This document shows positions 16,414 through 25,897 of a DNA stretch of 54,051 nucleotides, piece after piece (position 1 is the first letter of the stretch; the number at the start of each line of letters is the position of its first letter). The stretch comes from Eubacteriales Family XIII. Incertae Sedis bacterium (lineage in GTDB: Bacteria > Bacillota > Clostridia > Peptostreptococcales > Anaerovoracaceae). The notes under the pieces were generated by a model that saw nothing but the letters and a program-made list of their open reading frames with translations, was not told the origin of the DNA and ran no database searches. The translations under genes and the position numbers were made by a program. The stretch is taken from contig JAISED010000029.1 of assembly GCA_031264295.1 (NCBI GenBank), positions 1 to 54,051 on the forward strand. The letters run 5' to 3'.

Positions 16414-17875
16414 CAACAGCCATTTCCCAGCCTTTAAGCAGCTCAGTCCTCTGTTCCCCATCCATGCCCGGCGAGAACTCGGCGTCAAGCCGCCAGTTTT
16501 TCAGTATCGCCGCCGTATCAGGCCAGTATCCCACCGCTAAGCCCGCCAGATACGCGGCGCCCAAAGCGGTAGTCTCCACACATGCCGGCCTTCTCACCAT
16601 GACGCCTGTTATGTCGGATTGGAACTGCATCAAGAACTTGTTGACCGACGCGCCGCCATCCACTTTAAGGCTTTTTATGCTTATTCCGCTGTCTTTTTCC
16701 ATAGCCGAGATCAGATCATGCGTCTGATATGCGATAGACTCAAGAGCGGCTCTTACTATATGCTTCCTGTTACTTCCCCTGGTTATTCCCGTTATAATGC
16801 CTCTGGCGCGCTGATCCCAATACGGCGCTCCGAGACCAACAAAAGCGGGAACCAAGTAAACCCCTTCCGTACTTTTTACAGAGAGGGCGATCTCTTCAGA
16901 GTCTGCGGAGTTTTCGATAAGTTTCATCTCATCGCGCAGCCACTGCACAGCAGCCCCCGCGACAAAGACCGAACCCTCCAGTGCGTAATTTACCCTTCCC
17001 CCCAGTCCCCATGCTATGGTCGTCAACAGTCCGGATGTTGAATCGACAGGGGTTTCTCCGGTATTCATGAGCAGAAAGCAGCCTGTTCCATAGGTGTTTT
17101 TCGCCTCTCCATCCGCAAAGCACGCGTGGCCAAAGAGCGCTGATTGTTGATCGCCCGCCGCGCCGCAGATAGGTATAGATCCGCCGAAGACATCCGAATC
17201 AGTCGCACCGAAGACGCCGCTTGAAGGTACAGGCGTCGGCAGCATACCCGCAGGTATATCAAGCTCCCTCAGTATATCTTCATCCCATTCGAGCCTGTGA
17301 ATGTTAAAGAGCATCGTCCTGGACGCGTTTGTGTAATCGCTTATATGCAGGCGGCCGCGCGTCATATTCCATATCAGCCAGGTTTCAACAGTACCGAAAG
17401 CAAGTTCGCCCTTAGCGGCAAGCGCCCTGGCGCCCGGCGCATTGTCCAGTATCCACTTGATCTTAGTCGCGCTGAAATAAGCGTCTATGAGCAGTCCCGT
17501 GCGCTCCTTGAAGAAATCCGTCATCCCGCGTTTTATCAACTCGTCGGCGTAATCCGCCGTGCGGCGGCATTGCCACACTATCGCGTTATACACAGGTTCT
17601 CCGGTTTTTCTGTTCCAAACGACCGTCGTTTCCCTCTGATTAGTCACACCGATCGCGGCTATATCGCGGTAACTGAGACTCGCCTTCAGCATCGCCTCCT
17701 GCGCCACGCCCATCTGCGTAGACCATATCACAAGGGGGTCATGTTCAACCCACCCGGGCTTGGGGTATATCTGCTCAAATTCTTTCTGCGCCGAACTGAC
17801 CACCCTGCCCGAGACCCTGAATATTATACATCGGCAACTCGTCGTTCCCTGATCCAGCGCCATAATATATTTCAA
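16394..17875 (-). CDS. glpK: Glycerol kinase
   Basis: A 493-residue FGGY-family kinase that phosphorylates glycerol to glycerol 3-phosphate. Family marks are LDQGTTS (7-13), [30 protein letters not shown] and the C-terminal [16 protein letters not shown]. The start is TTG at 17875, spaced 7 bp from GGAGGTTG; the in-frame ATG four codons later would be too far from it. The last residues (AASRLT) are encoded by the tandem repeat array, so the natural C-terminus has been replaced by repeat sequence. It follows lepA by 21 bp in the same direction; no glycerol facilitator is nearby. Confidence 0.95.
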   Translation of the reverse strand: MKYIMALDQGTTSCRCIIFRVSGRVVSSAQKEFEQIYPKPGWVEHDPLVIWSTQMGVAQEAMLKASLSYRDIAAIGVTNQRETTVVWNRKTGEPVYNAIVWQCRRTADYADELIKRGMTDFFKERTGLLIDAYFSATKIKWILDNAPGARALAAKGELAFGTVETWLIWNMTRGRLHISDYTNASRTMLFNIHRLEWDEDILRELDIPAGMLPTPVPSSGVFGATDSDVFGGSIPICGAAGDQQSALFGHACFADGEAKNTYGTGCFLLMNTGETPVDSTSGLLTTIAWGLGGRVNYALEGSVFVAGAAVQWLRDEMKLIENSADSEEIALSVKSTEGVYLVPAFVGLGAPYWDQRARGIITGITRGSNRKHIVRAALESIAYQTHDLISAMEKDSGISIKSLKVDGGASVNKFLMQFQSDITGVMVRRPACVETTALGAAYLAGLAVGYWPDTAAILKNWRLDAEFSPGMDGEQRTELLKGWEMAVAASRLT

Positions 17876-17896
17876 AACTCAACCTCCGGTTCCTCG

Positions 17897-19714
17897 CTAT
17901 TTATTATCGTCATACTTAAGCACCGCGGTAAAAGCCTCCTGGGGAACCTCCACAGTTCCGAACTGTCTCATGCGTTTCTTCCCCTCTTTCTGCTTCTCAA
18001 GCAGCTTTTTCTTTCTGGAAATATCGCCGCCGTAGCACTTTGCCGTAACATCCTTGCGGTAAGCTCCTACGGTTTCTCTGGCTATCACCTTCTGCCCTAT
18101 CGACGCCTGGATCGGCACCTCAAACTGATGCCTCGGTATGATCTCCTTCAGCTTCTCGCACACAAAGCGCCCTCGCGAATATGCCTTCGACTCGTGAACC
18201 ATCATCGAAAATGCGTCAACAAGATCCTTATTGAGAAGGATATCCATCTTAACAATATTAGATTTTTCGTAACGTATGAACTCGTAGTCCAATGAACCGT
18301 AGCCGCGGGTTCTCGACTTGAGCGCGTCAAAGAAATCGTAGATAACCTCGTTGAGCGGCATCTCATAATGCAGATTTACCCTGGTCTCAGTGATATACTC
18401 CATCTGAAGCATCTTCCCTCGCCTCTCCTGACACAGCTCCATTATGGCGCCCACGTACTCTTTCGGTATCATTATGTCAGCTTTGACTATCGGTTCCTCT
18501 ATATACTGGATATACGTAAGTTCAGGTAAATTAGACGGATTCTGTATAAACTCCTCTGTTCCCTCATTCATTACCACCTTATATATTACACTGGGCGATG
18601 TGGTTATAACGGCCAGCGCGAATTCGCGTTCCAGCCTTTCGACGATTATCTCCATGTGAAGCAGACCTAAAAAACCGCAGCGAAAGCCGAATCCCAGCGC
18701 CGTCGAGGTCTCGGGTTCAAACTGGAAGGCCGCGTCGTTAACCTGCAGCTTTTCGAGCGCGTCCTTTACATTCTCATATTTCTCGCCCTCAGCGGGATAG
18801 ATCCCGCAATACACCATGGGCTGAACCTTTTTGTAACCCGGCAGCACCTCTGATGCGGGATTTTCATCAAGGGTCACCGTATCGCCCACCCTGGCGTCCG
18901 CCACCTGTTTAATACTGGCGCAGATATATCCTACCTCGCCCGCTGCCAACCCGTCCCTCTGAACGGGATAGGGCGCATAAACGCCGACCTCTGTCACCTC
19001 GTATTTTTTCTTCGTATTCATCAAGCGTATGACGTCGCCTTTGCCTACACTGCCGTCAAACACCCTTACGTATATAACTACGCCTTTAAAATTGTCATAA
19101 TATGAATCGAATATCAGCGCTTTGAGATTGCTGCCGCTTTCGCCGCCCGGCGGCGGGATTTTAGCTACTACGGCCTCCAGAACATCCTCAATGCCTATCC
19201 CTTCCTTTGCGGAGATGAGCGGAGCGTCCGCCGCGTCAATGCCGAGCACCTCTTCGATTTCAAGCTTCACTTCGTCAGGATTGGCGCTGGCCAGATCGAT
19301 CTTGTTGAGCACGGGTATGATCTCAAGATCCTCATTCATGGCAAGGTAAACATTGGCGAGAGTCTGCGCCTCCACCCCCTGCGTAGCATCAACGACAAGA
19401 ATCGCACCTTCGCAAGCCGCCAGGCTTCTCGACACCTCATATGTGAAATCGACATGCCCCGGCGTGTCAATGAGATTGAGCGTGTACTCCTCGCCGTCAC
19501 GCGCCTTATATACGAGCCTTGTGGTCTGCAGCTTTATGGTGATGCCGCGTTCCCGTTCAAGCTCCATATTGTCCAGGAACTGCTCCTTCATATCCCGCTG
19601 CGCCACGAGACCCGTCTTCTCTATGATCCTATCCGCCAGCGTTGACTTACCGTGATCAATATGCGCGATAATGCAAAAGTTCCTTATATTTTCCTTCTTA
19701 TAGTCTAAACTCAT
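17897..19714 (-). CDS. lepA: Elongation factor 4, ribosome back-translocating GTPase
   Basis: A 605-residue translational GTPase. G1 is AHIDHGKST (17-25), followed by DTPGH and NKID, then EF-G-like domains and the LepA-specific C-terminal domain ([23 protein letters not shown] region, ending in a basic [19 protein letters not shown] stretch). The start codon directly follows the stop codon of the upstream gene, and its ribosome binding site lies inside that gene. Confidence 0.97.
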   Translation of the reverse strand: MSLDYKKENIRNFCIIAHIDHGKSTLADRIIEKTGLVAQRDMKEQFLDNMELERERGITIKLQTTRLVYKARDGEEYTLNLIDTPGHVDFTYEVSRSLAACEGAILVVDATQGVEAQTLANVYLAMNEDLEIIPVLNKIDLASANPDEVKLEIEEVLGIDAADAPLISAKEGIGIEDVLEAVVAKIPPPGGESGSNLKALIFDSYYDNFKGVVIYVRVFDGSVGKGDVIRLMNTKKKYEVTEVGVYAPYPVQRDGLAAGEVGYICASIKQVADARVGDTVTLDENPASEVLPGYKKVQPMVYCGIYPAEGEKYENVKDALEKLQVNDAAFQFEPETSTALGFGFRCGFLGLLHMEIIVERLEREFALAVITTSPSVIYKVVMNEGTEEFIQNPSNLPELTYIQYIEEPIVKADIMIPKEYVGAIMELCQERRGKMLQMEYITETRVNLHYEMPLNEVIYDFFDALKSRTRGYGSLDYEFIRYEKSNIVKMDILLNKDLVDAFSMMVHESKAYSRGRFVCEKLKEIIPRHQFEVPIQASIGQKVIARETVGAYRKDVTAKCYGGDISRKKKLLEKQKEGKKRMRQFGTVEVPQEAFTAVLKYDDNK

Positions 19715-22429
19715 CTAAAACTCTCCACAAAGGGTGACCCCCGTTGTAATATCCGTGACTATTTTGAGTCCCCTGCCTGACGTATCGTATACCTTCACAA
19801 TATCCGAAAGCTCTTCCACCTCAGGGTCATTGTAAATTTCACTCAAAATATTCTTTTCATTATCTAAAAATCCAGGATCATAATATTTAGTGGTGTTTTT
19901 ATTCTCGAATATCGACACATATAATACATCGGTCTCCACAAGATCCTGGAAAAAATGGCTGCCGAATGAAAGCTCGGGCATATATCCCGCCCCCTCATAG
20001 GCCACCTCGCCGGCAATACTCATACTGCTTATCTCCGCGAACTTGACCGGCACCCCGAGTTCCGGCGACGTCGTCCCCAGTCTGCCGGGCACAAGCAGCA
20101 TTATCACCTTTTCCTTATTCTTATAATATTGATTGATTGCCCCGATAATCCTGGCAATGCCGGATTTCTTATGGTAGGGGTACTCATAATAATTCTTCGG
20201 ATCAACGCACACCACAATATCTATCGGCTGGTAGTACGCCCCTCCCATAGTGCCTCCGTCCAGCAGAAAATAGGTTTTTTCGCGGCTTATCACCGGCGCC
20301 TCCGCCCTTATCCCGCTGCCTCCCACCTGAAGCGGTCTGCACTGCAGCAGATTTATCACAAACTCTCCGGTCTTTGAAAAATTCAGCGCGAATTCCACAT
20401 CCACAGGATAATCGTACTCCTGCTCCACCGCCGCCAGGATCTTTCTCATGCTGCTGACAAAGTCTTCGCGGCGCAGCAAACTGTCGCATGTAGTGAATAT
20501 GATCTTTCTGTTGAGTCCGATTTCCCTGAGTTCCCTCTCTCGGCCGTGATCGTGTTCTATCATTGTAGCTCTGAACCAGTCGCTCATCTTCTCCTGCGCC
20601 TGTTCTATATTGATAGTCGTGATGGAATTGGTCGCAAGCTCCAGCACATCAACCTTGTGTTGGGCGTATTTTGAAATATCCGTACCGCTGGTCGGACGCA
20701 TGTCCGGATTATCCAGAGCGGCAATCCTCGGATAATCCCCGTCGGTTCTATCGACAGCCCTTGTGCCTAGCCCCATTACTATCCTTATCATACCCTGTTT
20801 AGGGTCGATCGCCTTGTCCCACCTATAGGAATTATAGGAATACGCTACGCCCGCCGCCGCCGGCATATATACGTCCTTAAAGAGCGAACCCGAAACCCGC
20901 TGTATCAGGAGCGCCATCTGTTCATCCCTTGTCGAGAGGTTCCGGCGCAGCCTGTATTCCAGCACCGATTCGTCCATAGTACTCGCGTATACCGTCCTCA
21001 CCGCGTCTTCAAAGGCGACCAGACGCTCTTCCAGCGTCCCGAGATTCACGCAGAATACGGATTCGTATTTCCCCGCGAACGCGTTACCGAAGCTGTCCTC
21101 AAGCAGGCTGCTCGACCGGACGATGATGGGGCTTTGCCCATAATACTCAAGCATCCGCCTGAATTGTTCACGGATATTTTCAGTGAACTCGCCCTCCATG
21201 ATCTTTTCCTTCAATATCTCGGCTACCGTGAAGTATCCGCGTTTCGTCCTCTGTTTAAGCTTGAGTCCCCAGCATTTGTTCTTGACGAGAAATGTGTAAT
21301 AGAGATTTGAACATATATAAAACGAATCGTGCGGTTCCAGGACTTTCGCTATTTCCGGCAATTTCTTATCGACGATCATGCGCGACAGTATCATGCCGGT
21401 CGCCTTCCCTCCTACGCTCCCGACACCTATCATACGCGCCTTGATAGCAAGTATGTCCTTCAGGTTTACATTGCGCGCGGCTATGTCGAGCATGCGTTCA
21501 TCCGTCCCGAATACAAGACGGCACAGCTCCCTGATGCCGCTGGTCAACACGGAATCAGCGTCTTCGGGGTCATTTTCGACTTCTCTGAGTTCCCTTTGCT
21601 TGTTCAAAAAGAAACGCTCCCAACTATCGAGGCGCTGTTCACTGTCCACATTGCCGCTTTCGCCTACTATAGAATAGAATTTACTTACGGCAATACCGTT
21701 TGTAAGCGGTTCGATGATGTTGGGATCGTAAAGATTTACATGATGCGGCAGGAACATGCTGTATCGGTAACGCTCCGTCACGCGCAGCGGATGCAGAAAC
21801 ATCTGCTCATTTTCATGGAATACGTCCAGCAGCACTTGAGCGCCGTCGCGTATTCTAGCCAGCGCTTCTACAGAATGCAGGTTTCTCGTGATCGAATGGT
21901 ATGCGACGCACTTATGCTTCAAAATATCCGGCGCTATCACATCGAAAAAATTGCTCATCATAAAATCCGCTATCCACTCCTTCTGCAGTACAGTCAGAGA
22001 GTCGAAAACATAGTGGGTTTCATCGCCTTCCCTCTCAATGACGTCGTGCACCTGCATGACGGTCGCTTCGAAGCCTTCGAGAGGATCGATCGATATGATC
22101 TTAGGGCCGCCTGCGGCTTCAAACATCGGCTCGCCCTGTCCGAAATAAAAATAGACCGTATTTTTTCGGTTTCGCATTGAGATTTCAACAAAAGGCCGCG
22201 CAAAAAATGAATACTCTTTCATGCTGGAAATCTGCCACACGATGTTATCGCCGTATCTGATGTTATCCAGAACCTTGTCGAGTCCTTCCAATCCTGACGG
22301 AACCCGTTTTTGATTGATCACCGCTCTTTCACCACCTTCATACTCGCTTACGCCTCGCGCGGAGTTCCCCCGCCGAACGCTCGCAAGCGAGATTTCTATG
22401 CCGGACGCCGCCTGCGCCGCATATGCCAT
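19715..22429 (-). CDS. KaiC/RecA-like domain fused to a PEP-synthase-type ATP-grasp domain
   Basis: A 904-residue protein. The N-terminal part (about 42-250) looks like a KaiC/RecA fold (SGLEGLDKVLDNIRYGDNIV, then VFDSLT as Walker-B-like strand at 141-146), but the P-loop position (about 66-75) reads ISSMKEYSFF and lacks GKT/S. The middle (about 330-720) is a pyruvate phosphate dikinase/PEP synthase N-terminal ATP-grasp domain, with GSVGGKATGM (337-346), IIVRSSSLLED (435-445) and a late EFALNFSKTGEFVINLLQCRP. The phosphohistidine swivel and PEP/pyruvate barrel are absent, so it cannot be a full PEP synthase. It is the first gene before lepA. Start ATG follows GGAGGG. Function unknown; a phosphotransfer or sensing role is inference. 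Confidence 0.75.
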   Translation of the reverse strand: MAYAAQAASGIEISLASVRRGNSARGVSEYEGGERAVINQKRVPSGLEGLDKVLDNIRYGDNIVWQISSMKEYSFFARPFVEISMRNRKNTVYFYFGQGEPMFEAAGGPKIISIDPLEGFEATVMQVHDVIEREGDETHYVFDSLTVLQKEWIADFMMSNFFDVIAPDILKHKCVAYHSITRNLHSVEALARIRDGAQVLLDVFHENEQMFLHPLRVTERYRYSMFLPHHVNLYDPNIIEPLTNGIAVSKFYSIVGESGNVDSEQRLDSWERFFLNKQRELREVENDPEDADSVLTSGIRELCRLVFGTDERMLDIAARNVNLKDILAIKARMIGVGSVGGKATGMILSRMIVDKKLPEIAKVLEPHDSFYICSNLYYTFLVKNKCWGLKLKQRTKRGYFTVAEILKEKIMEGEFTENIREQFRRMLEYYGQSPIIVRSSSLLEDSFGNAFAGKYESVFCVNLGTLEERLVAFEDAVRTVYASTMDESVLEYRLRRNLSTRDEQMALLIQRVSGSLFKDVYMPAAAGVAYSYNSYRWDKAIDPKQGMIRIVMGLGTRAVDRTDGDYPRIAALDNPDMRPTSGTDISKYAQHKVDVLELATNSITTINIEQAQEKMSDWFRATMIEHDHGRERELREIGLNRKIIFTTCDSLLRREDFVSSMRKILAAVEQEYDYPVDVEFALNFSKTGEFVINLLQCRPLQVGGSGIRAEAPVISREKTYFLLDGGTMGGAYYQPIDIVVCVDPKNYYEYPYHKKSGIARIIGAINQYYKNKEKVIMLLVPGRLGTTSPELGVPVKFAEISSMSIAGEVAYEGAGYMPELSFGSHFFQDLVETDVLYVSIFENKNTTKYYDPGFLDNEKNILSEIYNDPEVEELSDIVKVYDTSGRGLKIVTDITTGVTLCGEF

Positions 22430-22450
22430 GCCGCGCCCTCCGCCCTAATA

Positions 22451-22482
22451 AAAAAAGATGGGAGACACTTGCCATCTTTTTT
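22451..22482. terminator. Bidirectional-looking terminator after rpsT
   Basis: AAAAAAGATGG and CCATCTTTTTT form a perfect 11-bp stem with a 10-nt loop and U runs on either strand. It lies between the rpsT stop codon and the start of the next leftward gene. Confidence 0.8.
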
Positions 22483-22523
22483 ACGCGCATTTAACTTATG
22501 CGCACGCCTTTGGACGGGTGACA

Positions 22524-22799
22524 TCAGGCCTTTGCCTGATAAACTTTGTTGAACCTCTTCGTTATCCTTGACACCTTCCTCGACGCCGCGTTTTTATGTA
22601 TAGTGCCTTTTGCCGCCGCCTGACGCAGCCGCTTCTCCGCCAACACGAGTTTCTCTTTTGCCGTATCAAGTTTGCCCTCCGCAAGAGCCGATTCGAAGTT
22701 CTTAAGGATCGCTTTAAGATGGGATTTTACCCTTCTGTTTCTCGCTGTTTTCTTCGCGAGAACAAGAATCCTCTTTTTTGCGGATTTAATATTTGCCAT
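22524..22799 (-). CDS. rpsT: 30S ribosomal protein S20
   Basis: A 91-residue, lysine/arginine-rich helical protein with the S20 pattern MANIKSAKKRI at the start and NAASRKVSRITKRFNKV near the end. It binds 16S rRNA in the small subunit. The ATG at 22799 follows AAAGGGTG; the longer open frame upstream is leader. It has its own promoter at 22844-22872 and a terminator at 22451-22482. Confidence 0.96.
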   Translation of the reverse strand: MANIKSAKKRILVLAKKTARNRRVKSHLKAILKNFESALAEGKLDTAKEKLVLAEKRLRQAAAKGTIHKNAASRKVSRITKRFNKVYQAKA

Positions 22800-22843
22800 C
22801 CGATTCACCCTTTCTAACAAATAAGAATTCAGCCGCAAAGATA

Positions 22844-22872
22844 ATTTTAACATATTTATGCCGTTAACACAA
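22844..22872 (-). promoter_or_regulatory. Promoter of rpsT
   Basis: TTGTGT (22872-22867), 17-bp spacer, TAAAAT (22849-22844) on the minus strand, 44 bp upstream of the ATG. A 10-bp direct repeat GGCATAAATA covers the spacer and the region just upstream. Confidence 0.5.
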
Positions 22873-22891
22873 GTATTTATGCCGTTTTTGT

Positions 22892-23575
22892 CTAAGTGAA
22901 AATGACATTTTTAATCAGTTCGCACACACATTTACATGAATTATTGATGAAAAAGTGTCCGCCGTCAAAATGATGATAGCTGCAGCTGCAGCTTGAGTAG
23001 GCGTCCCACTCAAAAACGCTCTCTTCGTCGTCCGAGTAAAGGATATTCAATTTAATCGGAAGCTGTACCACATTGTCATTATGCCTGTAGGATTCCAGAA
23101 GCGCAAAATCATAGCGGATTATAGGCAGAAAGAACTCTTTGAAATCCGGATAATTCAAAAGTTCATCATCTATTCCTCCCATGCCGAGCAGATATTCGAT
23201 AAGCGCCGCATCACTGTACTTCGAATAGGCCTCGCGCTGTCCGCTCATGCGCGGAGGGTTACACGCGGCTATGAATATGTTCCTGGGCAATGCGCCAAAC
23301 CTTTGAAATATCAGCATTGCCGCTTCATAGACCAAAAGACCGCCCATGCTGTATCCGAAAAGCGATATGGTCTCATATCCGCCTATGTCTAGAATCGCGC
23401 CGGCGCAGTCCGCCGCTGCTTCTTTGAATGTGTCGTGATTCTTTTCCGCGACTCTGCCGCCCTTACCCGCGATATCCAAGGGATATACCTCTATGCATGG
23501 GAGTTCTGCCCTGAAGGGATTATACATGGCCGCCGAGGCGCCCGCATAGGGTATGCACACCAGTCTATTTTTCAT
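22892..23575 (-). CDS. Type II thioesterase, alpha/beta-hydrolase (GrsT-like)
   Basis: A 227-residue alpha/beta hydrolase. The nucleophile elbow is GYSMGG with Ser76, a likely acid is Asp182/183, and His207 lies in DGGHFF; CIPYAGAS at 7-14 is the typical oxyanion start of type II thioesterases. Such enzymes remove wrong acyl groups from carrier proteins of nonribosomal peptide or polyketide synthases. No such synthase is in the window. The ATG at 23575 lies 5 bp past the stop of the EAL-HDOD gene; a GTG at 23605 overlapping that gene is also possible. A small cluster of cysteines (195-217) is unusual. Confidence 0.75.
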   Translation of the reverse strand: MKNRLVCIPYAGASAAMYNPFRAELPCIEVYPLDIAGKGGRVAEKNHDTFKEAAADCAGAILDIGGYETISLFGYSMGGLLVYEAAMLIFQRFGALPRNIFIAACNPPRMSGQREAYSKYSDAALIEYLLGMGGIDDELLNYPDFKEFFLPIIRYDFALLESYRHNDNVVQLPIKLNILYSDDEESVFEWDAYSSCSCSYHHFDGGHFFINNSCKCVCELIKNVIFT

Positions 23576-23580
23576 TGGAT

Positions 23581-24813
23581 CTATATCCCCAGAAGACCGT
23601 TCCACTGGACGGCCTCTACATATGTATCGACTAGATTCTCTTCACTCAGGCCACAGGCCGCCGCCTGCTTGATCGCAGTTTCGAAATCGCCCTTCTCATA
23701 ATGCATTATTATCTTCAACAATTCATAATACGATCCCGATTTTTCGATCAGCGGTTTGCTGACGTCCTCTTCAAGGTGGATTTGCTCCAACATCTCTTCC
23801 ATGGGGCACTCCATTATTATATCTATCATCGAAAACATACCCACAAGATAGAGGGTTTCTGATTTTTCCGGCATGCCTATAAACGGCGCTATGAGTTCCA
23901 AAAATCGCGCCCTTACCAGCGACATACGCGTTATTTCAGCCGTCTTGTCGGGATTGATCTCCATAAGGCACATCAGCGCGACCCACTTCTTTATCTCCGT
24001 CATCCCAAGTATTATGAGCGCTTGCTTGATGTTGCTGATCGTCGTGCTGAACGCAAAATACGCCGAGTTCACGAGTTTCAGCAGCCGGTACGACAAGGCG
24101 ACGTCCTGCCTGATCACCTCTGACAGCTTATTATAATCGAGTTCCGGTCTCATTGCAAGCTGAAGAATCCTGAGCCTGTTCACCGCCAATGGGTTGAATG
24201 AACGCCCGGCGACTATAACGGGTTTGCTGAAAAAATAGCCTTGAAAGTAATGAAACCCCATCTCAACGGCCTTTTTATAGATCTCATCGTTCTCTATCTT
24301 CTCGGCAAGCATACGGAGCGGGAAATGCCGCCTTCCGCGCCGCGCTTTCAGATACTTCACGAAGTTCTCAATAACGCCCAATTCGGTGCTCAGAAAATCA
24401 ACCTTGACGATATCCGCATAATCCAAAAACTTAAAATTTTCCTCGGTTATGATGAAATCGTCGAGCGCAAGTTTAAATCCCGCGTTCCGGAGATCCTTAC
24501 ATGCATCCAATACTTCCGGAGTGGGTTTAATATTTTCAAGGATTTCTACCACTAACATATCCGGCGGCAGTAAACTCGCTATATTGTCCAGCAGATGTTT
24601 TTCTGTGAAATTAACGAAGGCTTTCTTGCCGTTAGTAAGTTTCTCAATCCCGATTTCCACAAAACTGTTGATAATGGTCTTTCTTGTCGCTTGATCCGGG
24701 TCTACACTTTCGTCATAATAATTCTTCACCTTATCCTGACGGTAAAGCAATTCATATGCAAAGACCTCATTATTCCTATTAAATATCGGCTGCCGCGCAA
24801 CAAAATTTTCCAT
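23581..24813 (-). CDS. EAL-HDOD domain signalling protein (YuxH-like)
   Basis: About 410 residues. The N-terminal EAL-like domain (1-195) keeps Glu21 (YELLYR), Asn68 (FVNFTE), Glu90, the Asp118/Asp119 pair and Lys137, but the loop after the aspartates (DDFIITEENF) differs from the usual DFGxGYS, so phosphodiesterase activity is doubtful. The second half is an HDOD domain (about 200-400; LAVNRLRILQLAMRPE, RLLKLVNSAYF). YuxH-type proteins are cytosolic and act in c-di-GMP or stress signalling. The start at MENFVARQPIF (24813) fits the domain, but no strong ribosome binding site is seen; an upstream TTG at 24876 is possible. Confidence 0.85.
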   Translation of the reverse strand: MENFVARQPIFNRNNEVFAYELLYRQDKVKNYYDESVDPDQATRKTIINSFVEIGIEKLTNGKKAFVNFTEKHLLDNIASLLPPDMLVVEILENIKPTPEVLDACKDLRNAGFKLALDDFIITEENFKFLDYADIVKVDFLSTELGVIENFVKYLKARRGRRHFPLRMLAEKIENDEIYKKAVEMGFHYFQGYFFSKPVIVAGRSFNPLAVNRLRILQLAMRPELDYNKLSEVIRQDVALSYRLLKLVNSAYFAFSTTISNIKQALIILGMTEIKKWVALMCLMEINPDKTAEITRMSLVRARFLELIAPFIGMPEKSETLYLVGMFSMIDIIMECPMEEMLEQIHLEEDVSKPLIEKSGSYYELLKIIMHYEKGDFETAIKQAAACGLSEENLVDTYVEAVQWNGLLGI

Positions 24814-25000
24814 TCTGAGCTGTTTTATCCCTTCTGAAATGCCATCATAAACCAGTGCGGGAAGCGCCCGCAACAATCAATAAAGTGGAACGATCATGTA
24901 AATTCTTCGCATTATGACCATTAGATTCATTTTACACTAATCTGGCGAAAAAATCAAAAGAAAGATTTAGCTTTAATACTGAACTCAGTTTAAAATAGAC

Positions 25001-25030
25001 TTGACAACACGAGTCAATTGATGCTATCGT
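25001..25030 (+). promoter_or_regulatory. Promoter and possible operator of deoD
   Basis: TTGACA (25001-25006), 18-bp spacer, TATCGT (25025-25030). The -35 box is part of the inverted repeat TTGAC-7-GTCAA (25001-25017), which could be an operator. Confidence 0.45.
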
Positions 25031-25130
25031 CTAATAAATGATTATGTGCAAGTTCCCGTTACGAAATATATTTATAAATATAATCACAAGAAATATGTTA
25101 ATTAAGAAGATAAGAAGAGAGAGGTGCAGT

Positions 25131-25838
25131 ATGTCCACACACATCAACGCGGCGTCCACGGGGCAGATAGCTGAATCCGTCCTGCTTCCCGGCGATCCTT
25201 TACGCGCAAGGTTTATTGCGGAAAATTTCCTTGAAAGCGCGGTATGCTATAACGATATACGCGGTATGCTCGGCTTCACCGGCCGCTATAATGGGGTTCC
25301 TGTTTCCGTTCAAGGCACGGGCATGGGCATGCCCTCTATCGGCATCTATACTTGGGAGTTGATCACTGAATACAAGGTTCAAAACCTCATACGCATAGGC
25401 ACTGCCGGGGCATTCAGCGAGAAGCTCAGGATCAAGGACGTAGTACTCGGCATATCGGCGTCTACAGACTCCAATTACGCTCACACGTTCCGTCTGAACG
25501 GAACGCTGGCGCCTACGGCGAGCTGGGAACTTATTCTGAAGGCAAAAGCCGCAGCCGACGCTCTTTCCATAAACGTTCACGCCGGCAATATCCTGACCGG
25601 TGATGTTTTTTACGAACTCGAAGACGGCTGGTGGAAAAAATGGGCTGCTATGGGCGTACTTTGTGTCGAAATGGAAACCGCGGCTCTGTATATGAACGCA
25701 GCTGTAAACGGCGTAAACGCCCTGTCCATCCTGACTATGAGCAACCATTTCGTCACAGATGAAGAAACAAGCCCCGAAGAGCGAGAGAAGACATTTACAG
25801 ATATGGTAAAGATTGCGTTACGGACAGCAACTGCTTAG
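25131..25838 (+). CDS. deoD: Purine nucleoside phosphorylase
   Basis: A 235-residue hexameric-type phosphorylase that splits purine (deoxy)nucleosides with phosphate into base and sugar 1-phosphate. Marks are LLPGDPLRARFIAE (near 17-30), GTGMGMPS, RIGTAGA and the substrate segment CVEMETAALY; an Asp in the late loop MSNHFVTDEE matches the catalytic region. The ATG at 25131 follows GAGAGGTG; the longer frame from 25038 is leader. It is a single-gene unit, divergent from the EAL-HDOD gene. Confidence 0.96.
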   Translation: MSTHINAASTGQIAESVLLPGDPLRARFIAENFLESAVCYNDIRGMLGFTGRYNGVPVSVQGTGMGMPSIGIYTWELITEYKVQNLIRIGTAGAFSEKLRIKDVVLGISASTDSNYAHTFRLNGTLAPTASWELILKAKAAADALSINVHAGNILTGDVFYELEDGWWKKWAAMGVLCVEMETAALYMNAAVNGVNALSILTMSNHFVTDEETSPEEREKTFTDMVKIALRTATA

Positions 25839-25897
25839 ATTCTCGTAATAGGCATGCGAACAAGCGCCCTGATGGCCGCCCGAAACGCAGCCCGCTC

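Noticed and set aside
16201-16437. A 78-codon plus-strand frame with RALPPVKSA repeats
   Set aside because: It is the translation of the 36-bp tandem array on the strand opposite glpK, with no ribosome binding site.
17297-18295. 332-codon plus-strand frame across glpK and lepA
   Set aside because: It is antisense to two well-supported genes and has no family features.
21329-22180. 283-codon plus-strand frame opposite the KaiC/PEP-synthase-like gene
   Set aside because: Antisense shadow with no ribosome binding site and no recognisable motifs.
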